Numbered from the stretch's first letter, positions 35,217-48,539 are shown. The stretch is DNA of 64,000 nt from Gigantopelta aegis (GCF_016097555.1 NC_054706.1:52177590-52241589); one strand, 5' to 3'. Numbers and translations are program-made. Notes: generated by a model from the letters alone, not told the origin.

Positions 35217-35461
35217 CATAAAAGTTGTCTTGGCTGTAGTATAATATTGTAATTGTGTGGGAAAACGTATTTAGGGTACCAAGGCATATGGAGGGGAGGG
35301 GCAGTGGCCGATGAGGAGGGACCAAGACAGATGAGGAGGACATAAAAGTTGTCTTGGCTGTAGTATATTGTAATTGTGTGGGAAAACGTATTTAGGGTAC
35401 CAAGGCATATGGAGGGGAGGGGCAGTGGCCGATGAGGAGGGACCAAGACAGATGAGGAGGA
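35217..35461. repeat. Two-copy tandem repeat, about 122 bp
   Basis: Units 35217-35340 (124 bp) and 35341-35461 (121 bp) differ mainly by a 3-bp gap. They include ggaggggaggggcagtggcc. Near-identity means a recent duplication. Confidence 0.92.
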
Positions 35462-35902
35462 CATAAAATGAAAAGAATCCATGCTTTTTCAAACGCCAAA
35501 ACAAAACCGCAACACATTAGCACTTCATTTCTGGAACTTTGGTCTGACTCTGACCAGAGACAAATATTGTTTTTTTCTTCATTATGTACCTTGTAAATAA
35601 TTTATATATTGGTATGCTGATAATCCCTAGTCTATACCATTTACCATTTTGATAAAAAAAATAAAAAAATAAGAAGAGGTGTTTTGCAAATTTAAAAATA
35701 CTCTATTATTATGTGCAATTTGTAAAAACATTGGTCAAGTTATAAATAAAGTAGTAAAGCAATCGTCTTAAGCAATAAAGCCAAAAAGTATGTTTAGCGG
35801 AGACTGGTCATACATAAAAATTTATCTGTCTTCTTTTCTAATTGAGCTATCTTTTTTCCAGGTGAATTGTTTCACAAAGCATGTTAACTGTGTGACACCA
35901 AG

Positions 35903-38849
35903 ATGAGTGACGAAATACTTCATAGTGCATTGGATATCATCGATTCGGCTCATACTCAAACCTTCCAGCTGACAGAACTGTTGAATAGTCTTCAAGAACT
36001 CAAACAACAAGTAAGATTCATAAAGACTTAAACCCATGCAACTAGAAATTTTTATTGGCACCATTTGTGAGCAATTGGAAAATTGGTTAGCAACTACTAT
36101 TTAAGATTTTAGAACTGTGAGGCAATCTAAAACTTGCATATAGTCAATCAAAATATGATGCTGAACAAATTATTCCCACTTATCTCCTTGTCATCAAGTA
36201 TTCTAGATATCTGATCTTAAAAGAACATCTTTGGCCAGGGTTTCTGCCAGAGGGTAAAATGGGTATGGCGCCATACCCAGATTTTTTGTCAATTTTTTTT
36301 TGAAAGTTAACCTTTTAACAAAGTTAATTACTCTTATCATTAATGTATGATTTTATTAACCCTAACCCTAAACGTAACCCATTTTCTTTCTGGGGGAGGT
36401 CCCCCCACCCCCTGTTGACTGTGGTTGCATTCAATTCCATAACGCCATACCCAAAAATTTCTTTCTGGCAGAAACACTGTTGGCATAATCTAATCAACTC
36501 AAGATAATATTTCAGAGATTAATAACCTTCAGATTTTTCTGGATTTTAATGTTCTTTATGGGAAAATGCATAATACTACTTGCCCACTTCCATACTTTTG
36601 AAGACTGTAATATTTTATTAATTTTTCATAATTTTTATGTCGTGATATTTGCAAAATACTTTTTAACCATAATTTATTCCTCTTTTTGTTTTTTCTTTGA
36701 CTCAACAGAATTTGAAAAAGTATCCCTGTTATCTATATTAGTGTTGTCACTACTTCCTTATTAAATGCAGTATTGTAAAAAAAAAAATTGATGTAAATAC
36801 AAGTACTTCACAATACTAAACATTGGAACTTGTGTTTTTATCTTGACACTTCACTCTAGCCAGTGCATTATGACTAGTATATTAAAGGCCATGGTATGTG
36901 CTATCCTGTCTGTGGGATGGTGCACATAAAAGATCCCTTGCTACTAATGGAAAAATATAGCGGATTTCATCTCTATGACTGTCAAAATGACCATATGTTT
37001 GACATCCAATAGCCGATGATTAATAAATCAATGAGCTCTAGTGGTGTCGTTAAACAAAACAAACTTTCTTTTGTTTATCTTAACTGTAGCCAAATACACG
37101 AAGTGATTTTGGGAATCAGTGATTTTTATAGCTGCCCACCATCCCCCATCACATAATTCATATTGACATATATATGCATCACTTAACTGTATTTAATTAT
37201 TTTCAAATTTTAAAAAAGGTGAGAAGCAGTGCTGAAGATAGTCGGAACAAGATACAGAGTCATTTTGCTGATCTAAAATCTGCTATCAATGAAGCCCTTG
37301 ACGCGAGGCACTTCACTCTGCAGGATGAGATTAACAAGATAGAGAGTGAAGCCATGGCCCCACTGACAGCTTGTGAGGAGGTCATACAGCAAGGCATTGA
37401 CAATGCAATGCTCGTCATGGATGAAGGTTAGACTCTTAATGTGCTGACTTTATTATATATTGTTTATACTCGGACAAATTATTGATGTTTTAATTATTGG
37501 TTATTATAGTCTTTTACAGTTCAAAAGAACGAGAACAGAATGAAATGCAATTTCTACCTGTAGACTCTCCAAGACTCACATGTTATGAAATTTTAAAAAT
37601 TATTATTCTGATACATGTATATAGAGAATAATACAAGAGTGGCCGTTAGATACCATTTAAAATGTATCTAACAAGCAAAAGCAAGATTGATACGTTTTTA
37701 AACAACTACTTGTGAGGTGAGATAAATGGTATTTAATAGACACAAATGTATTATTCTATTTCTTACATATTCTCGAAAATAAGGTTTTAAGCGAATTTTA
37801 ACATCTTTTTCGACTAAAAGTTATTTACAGCTGTTGCACTGGTAGCTAACGTACGTGTCACAGACCCATGATTGTCAGGTTAACTATACGTCACAATGTA
37901 ATCGATTTCCATCGTGTAGTCTTTCATTGGATATATGGTAGTGGTGACCTGGTCATCACCTAGGAGTAGCCAGTCATATGTCTTGAAATTGTTAACACAT
38001 GTACATGTGTAACCAACCTTGTGTTATAAAAAATAATGCATGGTGTTCTCACCAACGGGTGTGTAAGAAATAAGATGTTACATGGTTAATATCTGTATTA
38101 TCATGAGTTTTGCTCCTTTAAATGACAGATGTCATAATTGCCTTATTTATACAATTACATCTAATTTAAAAAAACATGATGAAATTGAATATATCAGCCA
38201 TTTTTGCCTCTATAATTGCAGAGTTATTGCCCCTTGGACATAATTAACTTTCAGATTTCTGATCTTTTATTAGCATCATATTACAGTAACATTTCTATCT
38301 TCTTTTCATTGCTAACATTCAAATTAATCATTGCTTACAAATATATTTTAATATTGTAATGTATAACTTTATTATAATTTAGCTATACAGGTGGACTGTA
38401 TAACCTGTAAGACTTTGTAAATGTTTGTTTGCAGGCAAAACTATCTTACAGAATGGACCAGAGAATAGCCTTGAGAAAATGATTAAATTTAAAGACAACC
38501 CTTTGACCAAACATCTAACAAGGTAGTTTTGATACTACAACATCCATATACTATGCTAAAGATAGATACTGACAGGGCTAGCTCTGGGTGATCAGAAAAT
38601 TTCGCAAAATTATCTAAAAAATGCAAAACCTGTAGCTATTTTCCAACAAAATATAAATTATTACACAATTGTTTTCGCCAAATTAAAATAAAATTCGCCA
38701 ATTGTTCTGAAAATTTGGCAAGTGGCAGAGCTAGCCCTGACTGAGTAGTAGTTGCTTCTATTTCTTTAAAAATACAGTTTCTGAATACAACATACATTTC
38801 CAGTACCAGTAATATTTTTCAAGATTTTTTCTTTCTTTCTTTTTTATAT

Positions 38850-38887
<38 letters not shown>

Positions 38888-41800
38888 CCTCTTTTAGCTT
38901 TAATAGTTTTGTTATTACTATTTAGAATTTATGAAACCTATCTTCTAATTTCTTGATTTCAAGCTCTATTCACTCAAATAAATATTTTTAAAGATATGTC
39001 AACATATTTCATAAGAAGCAACCTTTGTCATTTTGTAATATGTCTTTGAAACATGAGTACAGAACCATGATACATGCTATCAAATTAAATTAGACAAATT
39101 TACAGGTTAGACTTAAGGCAAGTCTTATCATGTTTCCAGTAACACACATAGCAATAGGAAATACGGTTTAAAATTTGGGGAGTTTATAACTTGGACTTGG
39201 TAAGATACTATTTGGTACAGTGCTACATATATGTACAGTGTCTTCCAATTTTTAAAAATGTATAATTTAAACTTTAATGAGTGTGGATTTGTTGTTTTTT
39301 GTCACTATTTTATGTTGGGGTTTTTTGATTCCATATATTAATCTCTTAATTTAATTTAATTTTAAAAATACTTTGTTTATAAAGATTTTGAGCTGTGTGT
39401 GAATGAGTGAGTGAATCAGTATATTTATGTTATTATTCATATATAGTAAGTTTAAATAATTAAGTTGTCTGCGGATGAGTTACCACTAAAAAACTTTTTA
39501 AGACTTTTTTTTATTTATTTTTTGTTCAGTCTACCAGAAATCCCTTGTCGATCAGCTGTTCCAAACATCACTGTACAGTTATCAGGTAAACTGGTAAACC
39601 AGGTGTCGGAGCTAGTACAGAATGAAGGTAGAGTGGTCGGACGGGCTCCTGTCGCCATTACAGACATTGAGGAGAGGCCAGGCAGTCTGTTAGTCAGATG
39701 GAATGAGGTGAGAGAGCAGTGAAAGCTGTCTAAACGGGATAATGCCAGGGACCTAATATTTATCTCATTTAGACCGGATCTGGTGTTTAAAGGATCGCGT
39801 TTTAGAATTTAGAAAATTAGAGACCATCAAACATGGCCGGTTTTGACAGGATTCCGGTATCAGGGTTCGTAGCGGTCTTTAAATTCCTTTAAAGTCTTTG
39901 AATTTGAAAAAATTCTTTTAGGTGTTTGAAAGTCTTTTGAATTGTAATAAAAGTCTTTAAATTCTCACAAATCATAGCCAAATCAATGATGATATCTTTT
40001 ACAGCAGCATGCACTTGATATTTTCCATTTACAAGGTTTAATCTGTTATGATGCATGTAAAAAAAAAAAAACAATTTTTTTTTACCATGGACAGCAACAT
40101 AAACAAACTGATTTGGTATTTTTATCGCATTCTGTTGTCTTTGACCGCTGTGTAAAAGTCTTTGGAAGTCTTTTAAAAAGGCAGGTAAAAGTCTTTGAAA
40201 TCGTTTGGTCTTTAATGCTATGAACCCTGGGTATGTTTCAGGGTCCAGTTTATATTATACATTGTATTTTCAGAGGAGTCGCGCCTCGAAATAGTGACCT
40301 GTAAAAAGAAGTCAATTTTTTGAGACAGGAAAGGAGTCTTTATTTATTTCATCTGCTGTTTACTGTGAAATCCTTTTAATTTCATAATTTTGCTGAATAA
40401 AAGCACATTTTGTTGGATACTTACATTCGTGGATCGAAAAAAGGTAGTAATGATACAGTGCTTGTGTGAGGTGCAGTTCACACAGATAATTGCAGTAATA
40501 ATTGTGTAATATTTAAAATTCCTTCTTTTTGTTTTCCAGTTTGACGAGGACACAGATCTAACAGAATTCTGTCTTCAGTATTCCTATGGGAATATTATAT
40601 CTAACGATGACAAGAATGCTTCCTTCCACACTGTTTACGAGGGACCAGAAAACTTCTTTATCGTCAAACAGTTACGGACTAACACAGTGTACTCGTTCCG
40701 AGTGGCGGGGCGAGTAGATTCTGACACCCCGTGGGACATTTTTTGCATTCCTGTTGCCGCTTCCACATCTATATATCACCATCGTGAGTTTTAGTCTTAT
40801 ACATTGTTGACCATTTTGTGACGAGATAACAAGTAACACTTATAGTCCTTTTCAGCAGTAAACATTTTCTTCCTATGGTATGCACTGCAATCTATTTATT
40901 TCAGAAATGATTAGTTTTCTAAATTGGACACAAAAATAGTGTGTTTTTGTTATTTCCAAAATACTTGTACATTTCTTTTTCTGTGAAATGAAACAAATTA
41001 TTTTCAAAAAATAATATTCATGAAGGCTGGGAAGGACTATAAGTTAAGTTGCATAAAAGAATTAAGTAAAAGTTTAAAATATTTGTTTATTTTAGTGAAT
41101 TACTTTGAAAATTAGAGGATGGTTTTTTTTTCTTCATTTATTTGATTCTTTGCACTGAAGGCCTGGTGCTTATAAAAGTTTTAGTCTAGACTTGAGACTA
41201 TACTAGAGTCTGAGAAACTAATATCATGATAACACCATACAAATTGTATGTGTGTGACCTTATTAGAGATTGAGTCTGGAATCTAAAAGTATTATAAGCA
41301 CAAGCCCTGGTCTGCCACAGTGTATCGGTCCAAACATTGAGTGCTGGAATGTGAAATGTATTAGTAAAATTTAATTATTGTTCTTTGAAAAGATATTGTC
41401 CATGTTGTGGTTTTGAATTTCTTCACTCGCACACATGGTACGTGTCACAATTATGATGCTGATTGATTATTGATGAAAATCTGTATTCTGCTATTACAGT
41501 TTTTAACATTGCCCCACAAAAACAATTCCAGCCCTTATTGTTTGATGAAAATCTCAGTAACAACATGCTTTTATAAAACAATTTCTACCTGATTTTATTT
41601 TTATCCCTGCATTACGATATCATTGAAAATTCTTTCCTTTGGCAATTCTGCAAGCTGTTGTTAACTTCCGTCTCGGTCTTAGTCTCTCATCCACTTTAAT
41701 TTCACACAGAATGGTCTGATAACACTGACGGCTACTCTGCGAGCAATGAAGATAAGACTGCGACACGGACTAACGAGGGTGTCACCTGTGTCCTGTATTC

Positions 41801-42753
41801 CAAAACGGCCAGCATATCCCCCGGCGAGCAGGTCACATTTAAAATTCTTGATGCTGGAGAGAAGGCGCTGGGGGATGGACTAGGTTTAGCCTGGTCCACA
41901 GACAACAAGGAAAGTCTAGTTGGAGTCGGCACTGTTTTTGTTAATATAAACGGTATGGATATTTGATTTAAATTCAACCCATATGTGTTGATTGTACTTT
42001 TATATAGCTTATATTCTTTAGGATTTACATTTACATTTTTAAGTATTTTAGTATTGCTGCATGACATTTAATATCTAGTTGAGTTAGTAGAATACTACCT
42101 GAGGTACATGGGTTTTTTCCCATCCCAACCAGTGCTCAAAGACTAGTATATTAAAGCCATGGTATGTGATGTCCTGTCTGTAGGGAAAGTGCATATAAAA
42201 CATTCATTGCTCCTCGTAGAAAAATTTAACAAGCTATGTTAGAATTACAAAATGTTTGACATCCAATATTTTAGGATTAATTAATCAATGTGATCTAGTG
42301 GTGTTGTTAAAACAAACGTAAACCATTGTATAACTATAAAATGTATTTTAAATTTTAATTGTTATACTGCCTAATAAAACTATTTGGTCACTAATTTCAT
42401 GTTATTTTTAGAATTTGTATTAATTATTATTGAATAAAGTATTTTTGCATTGTCCAATTCCAGGTTATGTGTTTGTTGATGGATTGGAGATGAAGATGAG
42501 ATTACCTCCCTTGACTAAAGGTTCAGCACTGACATTTCAGACAGAGCCTCTTCCAAATGGCAAAGTTAGAATACTCGTTCAGATAAAAGACAAAGAGATG
42601 GCATTTGACTGGAAGATAGAACAACCTGTTGATCTTTTGAACTTTGCCGGTCTCCCCCAAATGGGATTCCCATTACAGCGACAAGCTTCCGCAAACCAAA
42701 TGTTTTTTGCACTGAAGTTTAGCCATGAGTACTGGAAAGTTGGTGTAGAGTAG
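35903..42753 (+). CDS. CRLF3: Cytokine receptor-like factor 3 (CRLF3), seven coding exons
   Basis: Coding exons: 35903-36010, 37219-37426, 38435-38522, 39530-39707, 40540-40783, 41710-41952, 42464-42753. All borders are GT/AG, phases agree throughout, and the sum is 1359 nt or 452 residues (human about 442). The first exon has an acceptor at 35860-35861 and an in-frame TAA before the ATG, so a non-coding exon lies upstream. A four-codon upstream frame starts at 35881. Residues about 5-105 form a coiled coil (EDSRNKIQSHFADLKSAINE). SLPEIP follows at the exon 3/4 join, as SLPEVP does in the human protein. A fibronectin type III domain covers about 175-272 (GSLLVRWNE, YSFRVAGR). The C-terminal half (GYSAS, GTVFVNINGYVFVDGLEM) is the SPRY-like part. 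No signal peptide or membrane segment is present, matching a cytosolic protein. In insects CRLF3 has been linked to neuroprotective cytokine signalling. The WSXWS-type motif is weak here (DTPWDIF). Confidence 0.96.
36236..36479. mobile_element. Short inverted-repeat element in CRLF3 intron 1
   Basis: Ends cagggtttctgccagagg and ctttctggcagaaacactg. A second inverted pair lies farther in (tgggtatggcg and cgccataccca). The 5-bp target duplication ttggc is perfect (36231-36235 and 36480-36484). A vertebrate-telomere-like ccctaaccctaa occurs once inside. Confidence 0.88.
36857..37070 (+). repeat. SINE core and tail B in CRLF3 intron 1
   Basis: Core agccagtgcattatgactag, tail agctctagtggtgtcgttaa. 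Head missing. Confidence 0.85.
37618..38085 (+). repeat. Palindrome-headed repeat, family H copy 3, CRLF3 intron 2
   Basis: Arms agaataatacaagagtgg and cacaaatgtattattcta, with gttagataccattta and taaatggtatttaat farther in, form one imperfect hairpin. The body shares ctggtcatcacctaggag, agccagtcatatgtcttg and ttataaaaaataatgc with copy 1. Confidence 0.72.
38573..38739 (+). mobile_element. Short inverted-repeat element, family E copy 2, CRLF3 intron 3
   Basis: Ends cagggctagctct and agagctagccctg are a perfect 13-bp inverted repeat. The target duplication actga is perfect (38568-38572 and 38740-38744). It starts 50 bp after the exon 3 donor. Confidence 0.92.
38847..38888. repeat. T-run in CRLF3 intron 3
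   Basis: About 35 uninterrupted T, preceded by CTTT repeats. Confidence 0.95.
39717..40270 (-). mobile_element. pogo-like short element in CRLF3 intron 4, interrupted
   Basis: Starts cagtgaaagctgtctaaacg only 9 bp after the exon 4 donor. Its body matches the reverse of 14043-14200. It is split by the element at 39861-40229; its far end (gggtccagtttatattata) is degraded. Confidence 0.65.
39861..40229. mobile_element. Short inverted-repeat element nested in the pogo-like one
   Basis: Ends cagggttcgtagcggtcttt and ggtctttaatgctatgaaccctg pair as inverted repeats with small gaps (second one given only to its last 23 bases' outline: it ends gctatgaaccctg). The target duplication ggtat is perfect (39856-39860 and 40230-40234). 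The inside repeats the word aaagtcttt many times. Confidence 0.88.
42100..42315 (+). repeat. SINE core and tail B in CRLF3 intron 6
   Basis: The word ggttttttcccatcccaacc marks the end of head B. The core is degraded and the tail ends gtggtgttgttaaaacaaac. Confidence 0.78.
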
Positions 42754-42768
42754 TTCTGTTTTATTAAA

Positions 42769-42774
42769 AATAAA
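42769..42774 (+). promoter_or_regulatory. Possible CRLF3 polyadenylation signal
   Basis: AATAAA 16 bp after the stop codon, which would make a very short 3' UTR. Later AT-rich sites may be used instead. Confidence 0.4.
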
Positions 42775-43997
42775 ATAAAAGTAATATGAAAATTATTTAT
42801 GTCAGACTTGCGAAAAAGAAAAATATATTGGATTTTGTTTGGATTTTTTAACCAGGGAAAAACGGACATGGATGTTTTGAGAAAAACACAAAACTTGTCT
42901 CGATATGTAGCAGGTAGTGTTAGGAATTGGTTGAAATGCCACCATTGATCATCGGTTATAATCGGTTTTCACCAACCGAACAACATTCAGTTACACAATC
43001 GGTTAAAATTATATAGACTAAAAAAAAATAGTTGAATTATTAGGACCATTCAACTATTGTTGTTTAGACCCTAATTTTATATTTAATACCTATTCAACAT
43101 GTTTTCCTTATGAAAATCCTTGGTGGTGAAAGGTTCGACCATTGGACTGCAAGCCTCATCCCAGGTGTCGAAATTCCATCACCTCTGGTGTACTTTTTCT
43201 ATCCCACATGACCACATATGATGGGAGTCTTTATACTCTTCATATATTAACCTTGTCTCTCACTCTCCACCTCAAGTCTTATTCAGGAAGTCGAATGATG
43301 TTAAGACATCGATTTGATCGTTGGATGTTCCTTCAGAGCTACGATCCAAACAGAATGTTGTTTCTCTGTCGAGAGATTCTACATCAGACCATTTAGTTTG
43401 TATTTATTTGCTTGAGAGCTAGTTGGAAGATAATTACTTAGTTTCTGGATGTTGCTGCTATAGATTGAAGGAAGACGTAGTCACATAACTGAAAATGTAT
43501 GTTTGGACCATTCCATAAGATTGGAGGGGTGAATTAGGTGAAAGGTCTGTTTAAACATTCACAAAAAGAAAACGATAAAAGAAACATTTGTTTTACGTTT
43601 ACTGCATTTGTTTCTCATGTAAACAGGATAGAACATAATATTTTTAACTGACATTACGAGATCACTATTGCAAAGAATAGGCATTGTTTTTATTGACATC
43701 CATTTTTAATATGTTGTAGTACTATCATATTATTTATGAATTTAATTAATGAGTTTTAGAAATGCCTGGCTGATATTACCGTAAATCGATTTTTAAAAAA
43801 CAATTATTTACTTGTATGCACCATCTCTACTTATTTTCCCTATTTAATGTAATTGACAGTAACAATGTATGCTGCTTGTTATCTTTTTAGCATTAAGGCG
43901 TGTGTTGTCAGTCACTTCATATCATTTTGTTTATCACTGATCTGATACCATTGTATAGCAACAGTAACATTGTAACAATTTCAGGCAGGATATATAG
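42775..43997. other. Gene-free stretch after CRLF3
   Basis: An 84-codon plus-strand frame at 43142-43396 (gacttcatcccag and tctatcccacatgacc words) has no splice borders or recognised domain. The rest is unremarkable. Confidence 0.4.
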
Positions 43998-44575
43998 AGG
44001 ATATTATATGAGTGTCCATGATGGACGATGTTTACGGCACGAGTGTCGTAAACGTCGTCTGTCATGGACACGAATGTAATATTCCGTTTATTACCGACAC
44101 AATTTAATTTTCGTTGCAAATGAGGTTACTGAGTGCCCCATGTTTATCTTTTGTGACGCGGGAGCAATTGTTTATTTTTTTTAATGTTCTTGTGTCCTGA
44201 TATCTGCATAATTTCAGTGGGTGGCACATTTGTACTGATTAACTTTTGTATAAATAATTAATAATGTTCAAACAAACAAAAATTCAATAGCAATTTTGCA
44301 TTGGCATTTTCCCAGCGCCCTGAAAAGGGGAACGTCATGTACCCAATTTTGTGTTACTGTAAGGAGATGTAAAGTGACGTCTTTGGAATACTGACGTCAT
44401 TCAGATTCAAAATTAGCTGGAATGTCGTGTCAGCCAACCAGAAAGAAATGTACTCTTACAACAGCTAATCGTTAAACGACAATGCCAGGAGGACATACGA
44501 TTTAGTTATGACATACGAGGGAAATCGTACGATAAATATGACCCTCGTTATGCTGTACCTCGTAGGTAATAAATA
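43998..44575 (+). repeat. Palindrome-headed repeat, family H-like, copy 4
   Basis: The hairpin arms gtccatgatggacgatgttt and aaacgtcgtctgtcatggac (44014-44069) have only a short loop. Outside them atattatatgagt and cgaatgtaatatt also pair. The next word, atattccgtttattaccg, corresponds to ggtattccatttcttacac in copy 1. The right end taggtaataaatata is inverted relative to it. Confidence 0.65.
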
Positions 44576-44579
44576 TATA

Positions 44580-45650
44580 TATATATATATATGTATAAAA
44601 AATATTAAATAGCCTGTAAGTAATTGACTTGTAGATAATGGAATTGTTTATTTGACTAACATTTTCTGAACTTTACCTGAAACAAATATTTTCACAAATG
44701 ATCTCAAATATCAACACTAATATATATAATGGCTGTGTTTTGGGGTTATCTTGTGTACTATTAATGGTTTCTTTCATACTTCATATGTCACAATTACTAA
44801 ATATCATGCATGAATATCTTAGACATAGACATAGACACTTTTTAGGCACTTCCATCCCTGGAGCAACTTCTTACATTACCAGAGGCCAAGTCTGGGACGA
44901 ATGATAAATACCTTTTCCCTGTTCAGTTGTTATATTTTTTTGTCTCCTCTTGTTGAATAGTATACTACTTACACATATCTTTATCAGACAACTGTTTTCC
45001 GTCCTTGTAACCGATAGTTAGTCATATCTCACTTGGTTTGTTGGTAGACAACCATTTAATTTAATATGTATTAGGTCCATATACAGGGATTTGGATGGGT
45101 AGGTGATTCTGTTGTTAGCATCTAGTTATTTTTTTCACAGGTATGAAGATATACCTCCACTCAATTGTATCACAATTTATTAGCTAAACCAAGTCTTAAA
45201 ACTAAACAGTCATGACATAACCTAGTTACGGTATTGTAACGGAAACTTTCGCCTACGTCTAAACAGAAGACCGTGTCGATGTCAGCGCTACATTATCGTA
45301 TCTAGACTTTACCCAATACATGGACTTTCATCTGTTTGTGAGGGATACCATTGCATTTCCAGCTCTCGAGAAATGGTGGTACCATGTGTAACGTACTACA
45401 TTAATCACATCTGGCATTTCTCAGGAATGTACAATATTAGATTCTATTCTGTTCTATTTTTCTTACTGTCTGTTATGATTGATGTTCAGATTCAGACTCA
45501 CAGCATTGTATGTTCGTGCATTTAATATTTTATTTTAATCTCTAGTCTTAAAGCTGCTGACCCTAGTTTCAGAGTTACATGCACTTTCAGTTTCGTAGGA
45601 AATTGGTTTTGAGCTAAATACAAACCATGATGCTAAAAAAAGAAGCATTT
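44580..45650. other. Gene-free stretch
   Basis: AT-rich; (TA)n at 44573-44592. Nothing recognised. Confidence 0.4.
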
Positions 45651-45955
45651 TGTTTTGTTTAACGACACCACTACAGGAAATTGATTTATTAATCATTGGC
45701 TATTGGATGTCAAATATATGGTCATTTTGACAGTCATAAAGAGGAAACCTGCTACATTGTTTTCCATTACTAGCAAGGGATCTTTTATATACACCATCTG
45801 ACAGATAGGATAGCACATACCACAGCCTTTGATATACCAGTTGTGGTGCACTGGCTTGAACGAGAAATAGTCCAATTGGCCCCCCGACAGGTATCGATTC
45901 CAAACCGACCATGCATCAAGCAAGCGCTATACCACTGGGCTACATCCCACCCCAA
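45651..45955 (-). repeat. Complete SINE, head A / tail B
   Basis: Starts ttgttttgtttaacgacacc and ends accactgggctacatcccac. Confidence 0.88.
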
Positions 45956-47639
45956 ACCAGGATGTAAACAAGCATGTTGGATTTGTAAAAACTGATAATT
46001 TAAGTAAAAAGGTTATTATTTTTATTTTGTAAGTTACCTGTAAAAACGCTGTAATAGTCAACACTATTTTTTATTGCCTAATAAAGCAAAAAATGTTGGT
46101 TCCTTGCTAAAATGTCAAATATATTTATAGTAGGTAGGTTTCGGGGGATTTTAAAAATAATATGTTAGTCATGTATCATTGAAAAAACAAGAAAAAAACC
46201 CCAGTGTAAAATGTTTTGAATGTGCAGTCAAAATTAGATTTGGTTATATTACTGGAAACACACCATTTGTTTTTGTAGGGTTTTTTTTAATGTTAAACTT
46301 GGGTCAGCAGCATTGATGATATTTTCAGTCTTGTTTAGACACTACCTGACTGTTAAGAAGTGAACCCACCATATATGCATGCAGTTACTGTGATATCTAC
46401 ACCTTGTATCACCAACCCCACTAACCCCCAACCAGGATTTTAAAGGGGGTTTGGGGTCGGAGCTTAATTTGTTATAAAACCAAAAAACAAGCATGTGGGA
46501 ATTTCACTAGGCTTTAAATTGTTACAAACTTTAAACTGTTTTACTTAAGTTTTTGCTTATGTACTGCTGTTCTCAGGTACAACAAAATGTGTGTATGCTG
46601 CTTATAATGTTCGATAATGTGTCTGCATATAATATACATACACACATGACATTTGCACAGTTCAAATACATGTACTAGTGTAAAGGTTATATAACTGACT
46701 TTTATGTATTATTATGTTTGTGTCTCATTATCCATGTGATCTGACATTATAGGTCAAATATATTTTAATGTAATTATTCCAGTGGTTGGGTATTATTGAT
46801 AATGCATTCATTTATTGCCTGAGCACGCCAAGTTTAAGTCAGGTTGTTTTGACAATGCAACATGTGAATATTTATCGTAATGCACAGCATAATTTTTTTT
46901 CCGTAACGCTGACTCATGTTCTTCAGATGTATATATGTCACTGTTCATAATCTATGACACTGAGATTAGAGCTTATCTATACACTTAATAACAGCTGTTG
47001 ACCAATGAAATTATCCATTAAATCTAGTCATTAGGTAAATACATGCACATGCATCAAACTATCGAGCTGAGGGGTTTGGAGGTTAAGCAATTAGTTGTAT
47101 GGCTGATAGATAATGTTTGTATCCCGGTACTGGCCAAGTTTTTAACCGACTCAGTGGCTGTTGTGTTTTAACTCTTTCTCACTAACTGTTGACAATGCTG
47201 CCACTTTATACTTTTATTTCGTGGAAATGCTACCTTTTTAATACTTTTTTCACATGAAAATACTTTTTTTTATCTACTTTTTTTCTGCAAAATATAACAT
47301 AACAAATCCAGTTTCAAATTTGACCATCGTAAGATTTGTGCTTTGGTAGTCTTTTTTCAGGAGTGGTTTGTTCTTTGTTGAGTGGAGTGTTTGTAGAGCT
47401 CTGATCCTGCTGCTGTCAGTGACCAAGTGACAGGGTACTGAAATATGCAGAACAGAGTGTTCAACAAATCCTCACAACATGGTACACACCATTCCTTGAC
47501 ATTAGTAGGACAAAGGTAACGAATGTCATATGGTTACTTATCGGATAAGTTGATGAAAAATTATACTTTTTTTAAGACCATTTTGATACTTTGTTTTGGC
47601 AAGATTCCATACTTGTTTTTTGAAAATGCAAAGTAGCAG
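45956..47639. other. Gene-free stretch
   Basis: Unique-looking AT-rich DNA. A family C scrap occurs at about 47150-47190 (ctcagtggctgttgtgtttt). No exon recognised. Confidence 0.4.
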
Positions 47640-47689
47640 CACTGCATTGACACGTCCTGGACAGTTCCAAGTCAAAGGCCATTACCCTT

Positions 47690-47915
47690 TAACTTCTCTC
47701 TCACTAACCATTAACCTGTCCTTTTCAGTACCCTACTTCAGTGACCAGTACCCTTTAACTTCTCTCTCACTAACCATTAACCTGTTCCGGACAGTACCAA
47801 CTCTGTGGCGACTGTTTTTTACTACTTTTTCACTAACCATTAACCTGTCCTGGACTGATAGTCCAGATAACTCAGAGGTGCGTGTGTGTGACCAGGACAG
47901 CATGCTTGAACCTCA
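47690..47915 (+). repeat. Family C SINE piece with internal repeats
   Basis: The phrase ctctcactaaccattaacct occurs three times (about 47698, 47764, 47830) around the family C middle, then tgcttgaacctcaagtaaat. The head is missing. Confidence 0.7.
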
Positions 47916-48539
47916 AGTAAATACATACATGTACGGTACATGTAATGAATGTATAACCAAAATAAAATGTAAAAATTAATTAAAAATTTAACTTTGCTAG
48001 TGCTTATTAAGATATCGATGACCGTTTTCTGACCGCAGTTGTGCAATAATTGGACTAGGATTTAAGGTTGGTATGTACTGAAGTTTGAACTGTTACTAGA
48101 TAACATAGTCTACGAACCTCTGTACTAGAGAACATAGTCCAGGTATGTGCAATGACAAGCGGCTGAGACCTCATTTGGATATTAAAAAGTCAATTGGTTT
48201 TGTTTAATGACATCACTAGAGTACATCGGCTGTTGGATGTCAAACATTTGACAATTCTGACATGTAGACCAAAAAGGAAATTTGATATAAAAAATAATCC
48301 ATTAGTACAGTATACCAGTCATGAGGCACTGATCAGGATCCTACAATTAAAGCACCTTGGGCAAGACCACTGTATGAGCTACCATTCAGCAAACTAAATC
48401 AAAATTACTCAATAGCTCCCTTTCTCTTTCGATGAACCGTTCCAAATTAAGGGCCACAATTACCTCATTAAAACTGCGTAGTCTTTATTTTTTTTACTTT
48501 ATCCTACAGGACATTTAAAAATTCAATTAGCACCACACA
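47916..48539. other. Gene-free stretch
   Basis: A tail B piece (ggttttgtttaatgacatca, 48194-48260) and a degraded head B piece are the only things recognised. Confidence 0.45.

Noticed and set aside
36350-36380. Interstitial telomere repeat (ccctaaccctaa)
   Set aside because: Only about two units, inside a short mobile element; too short to mean anything.
43142-43396. 84-codon plus-strand frame after CRLF3
   Set aside because: No splice borders, no recognised domain, base composition like the surroundings.
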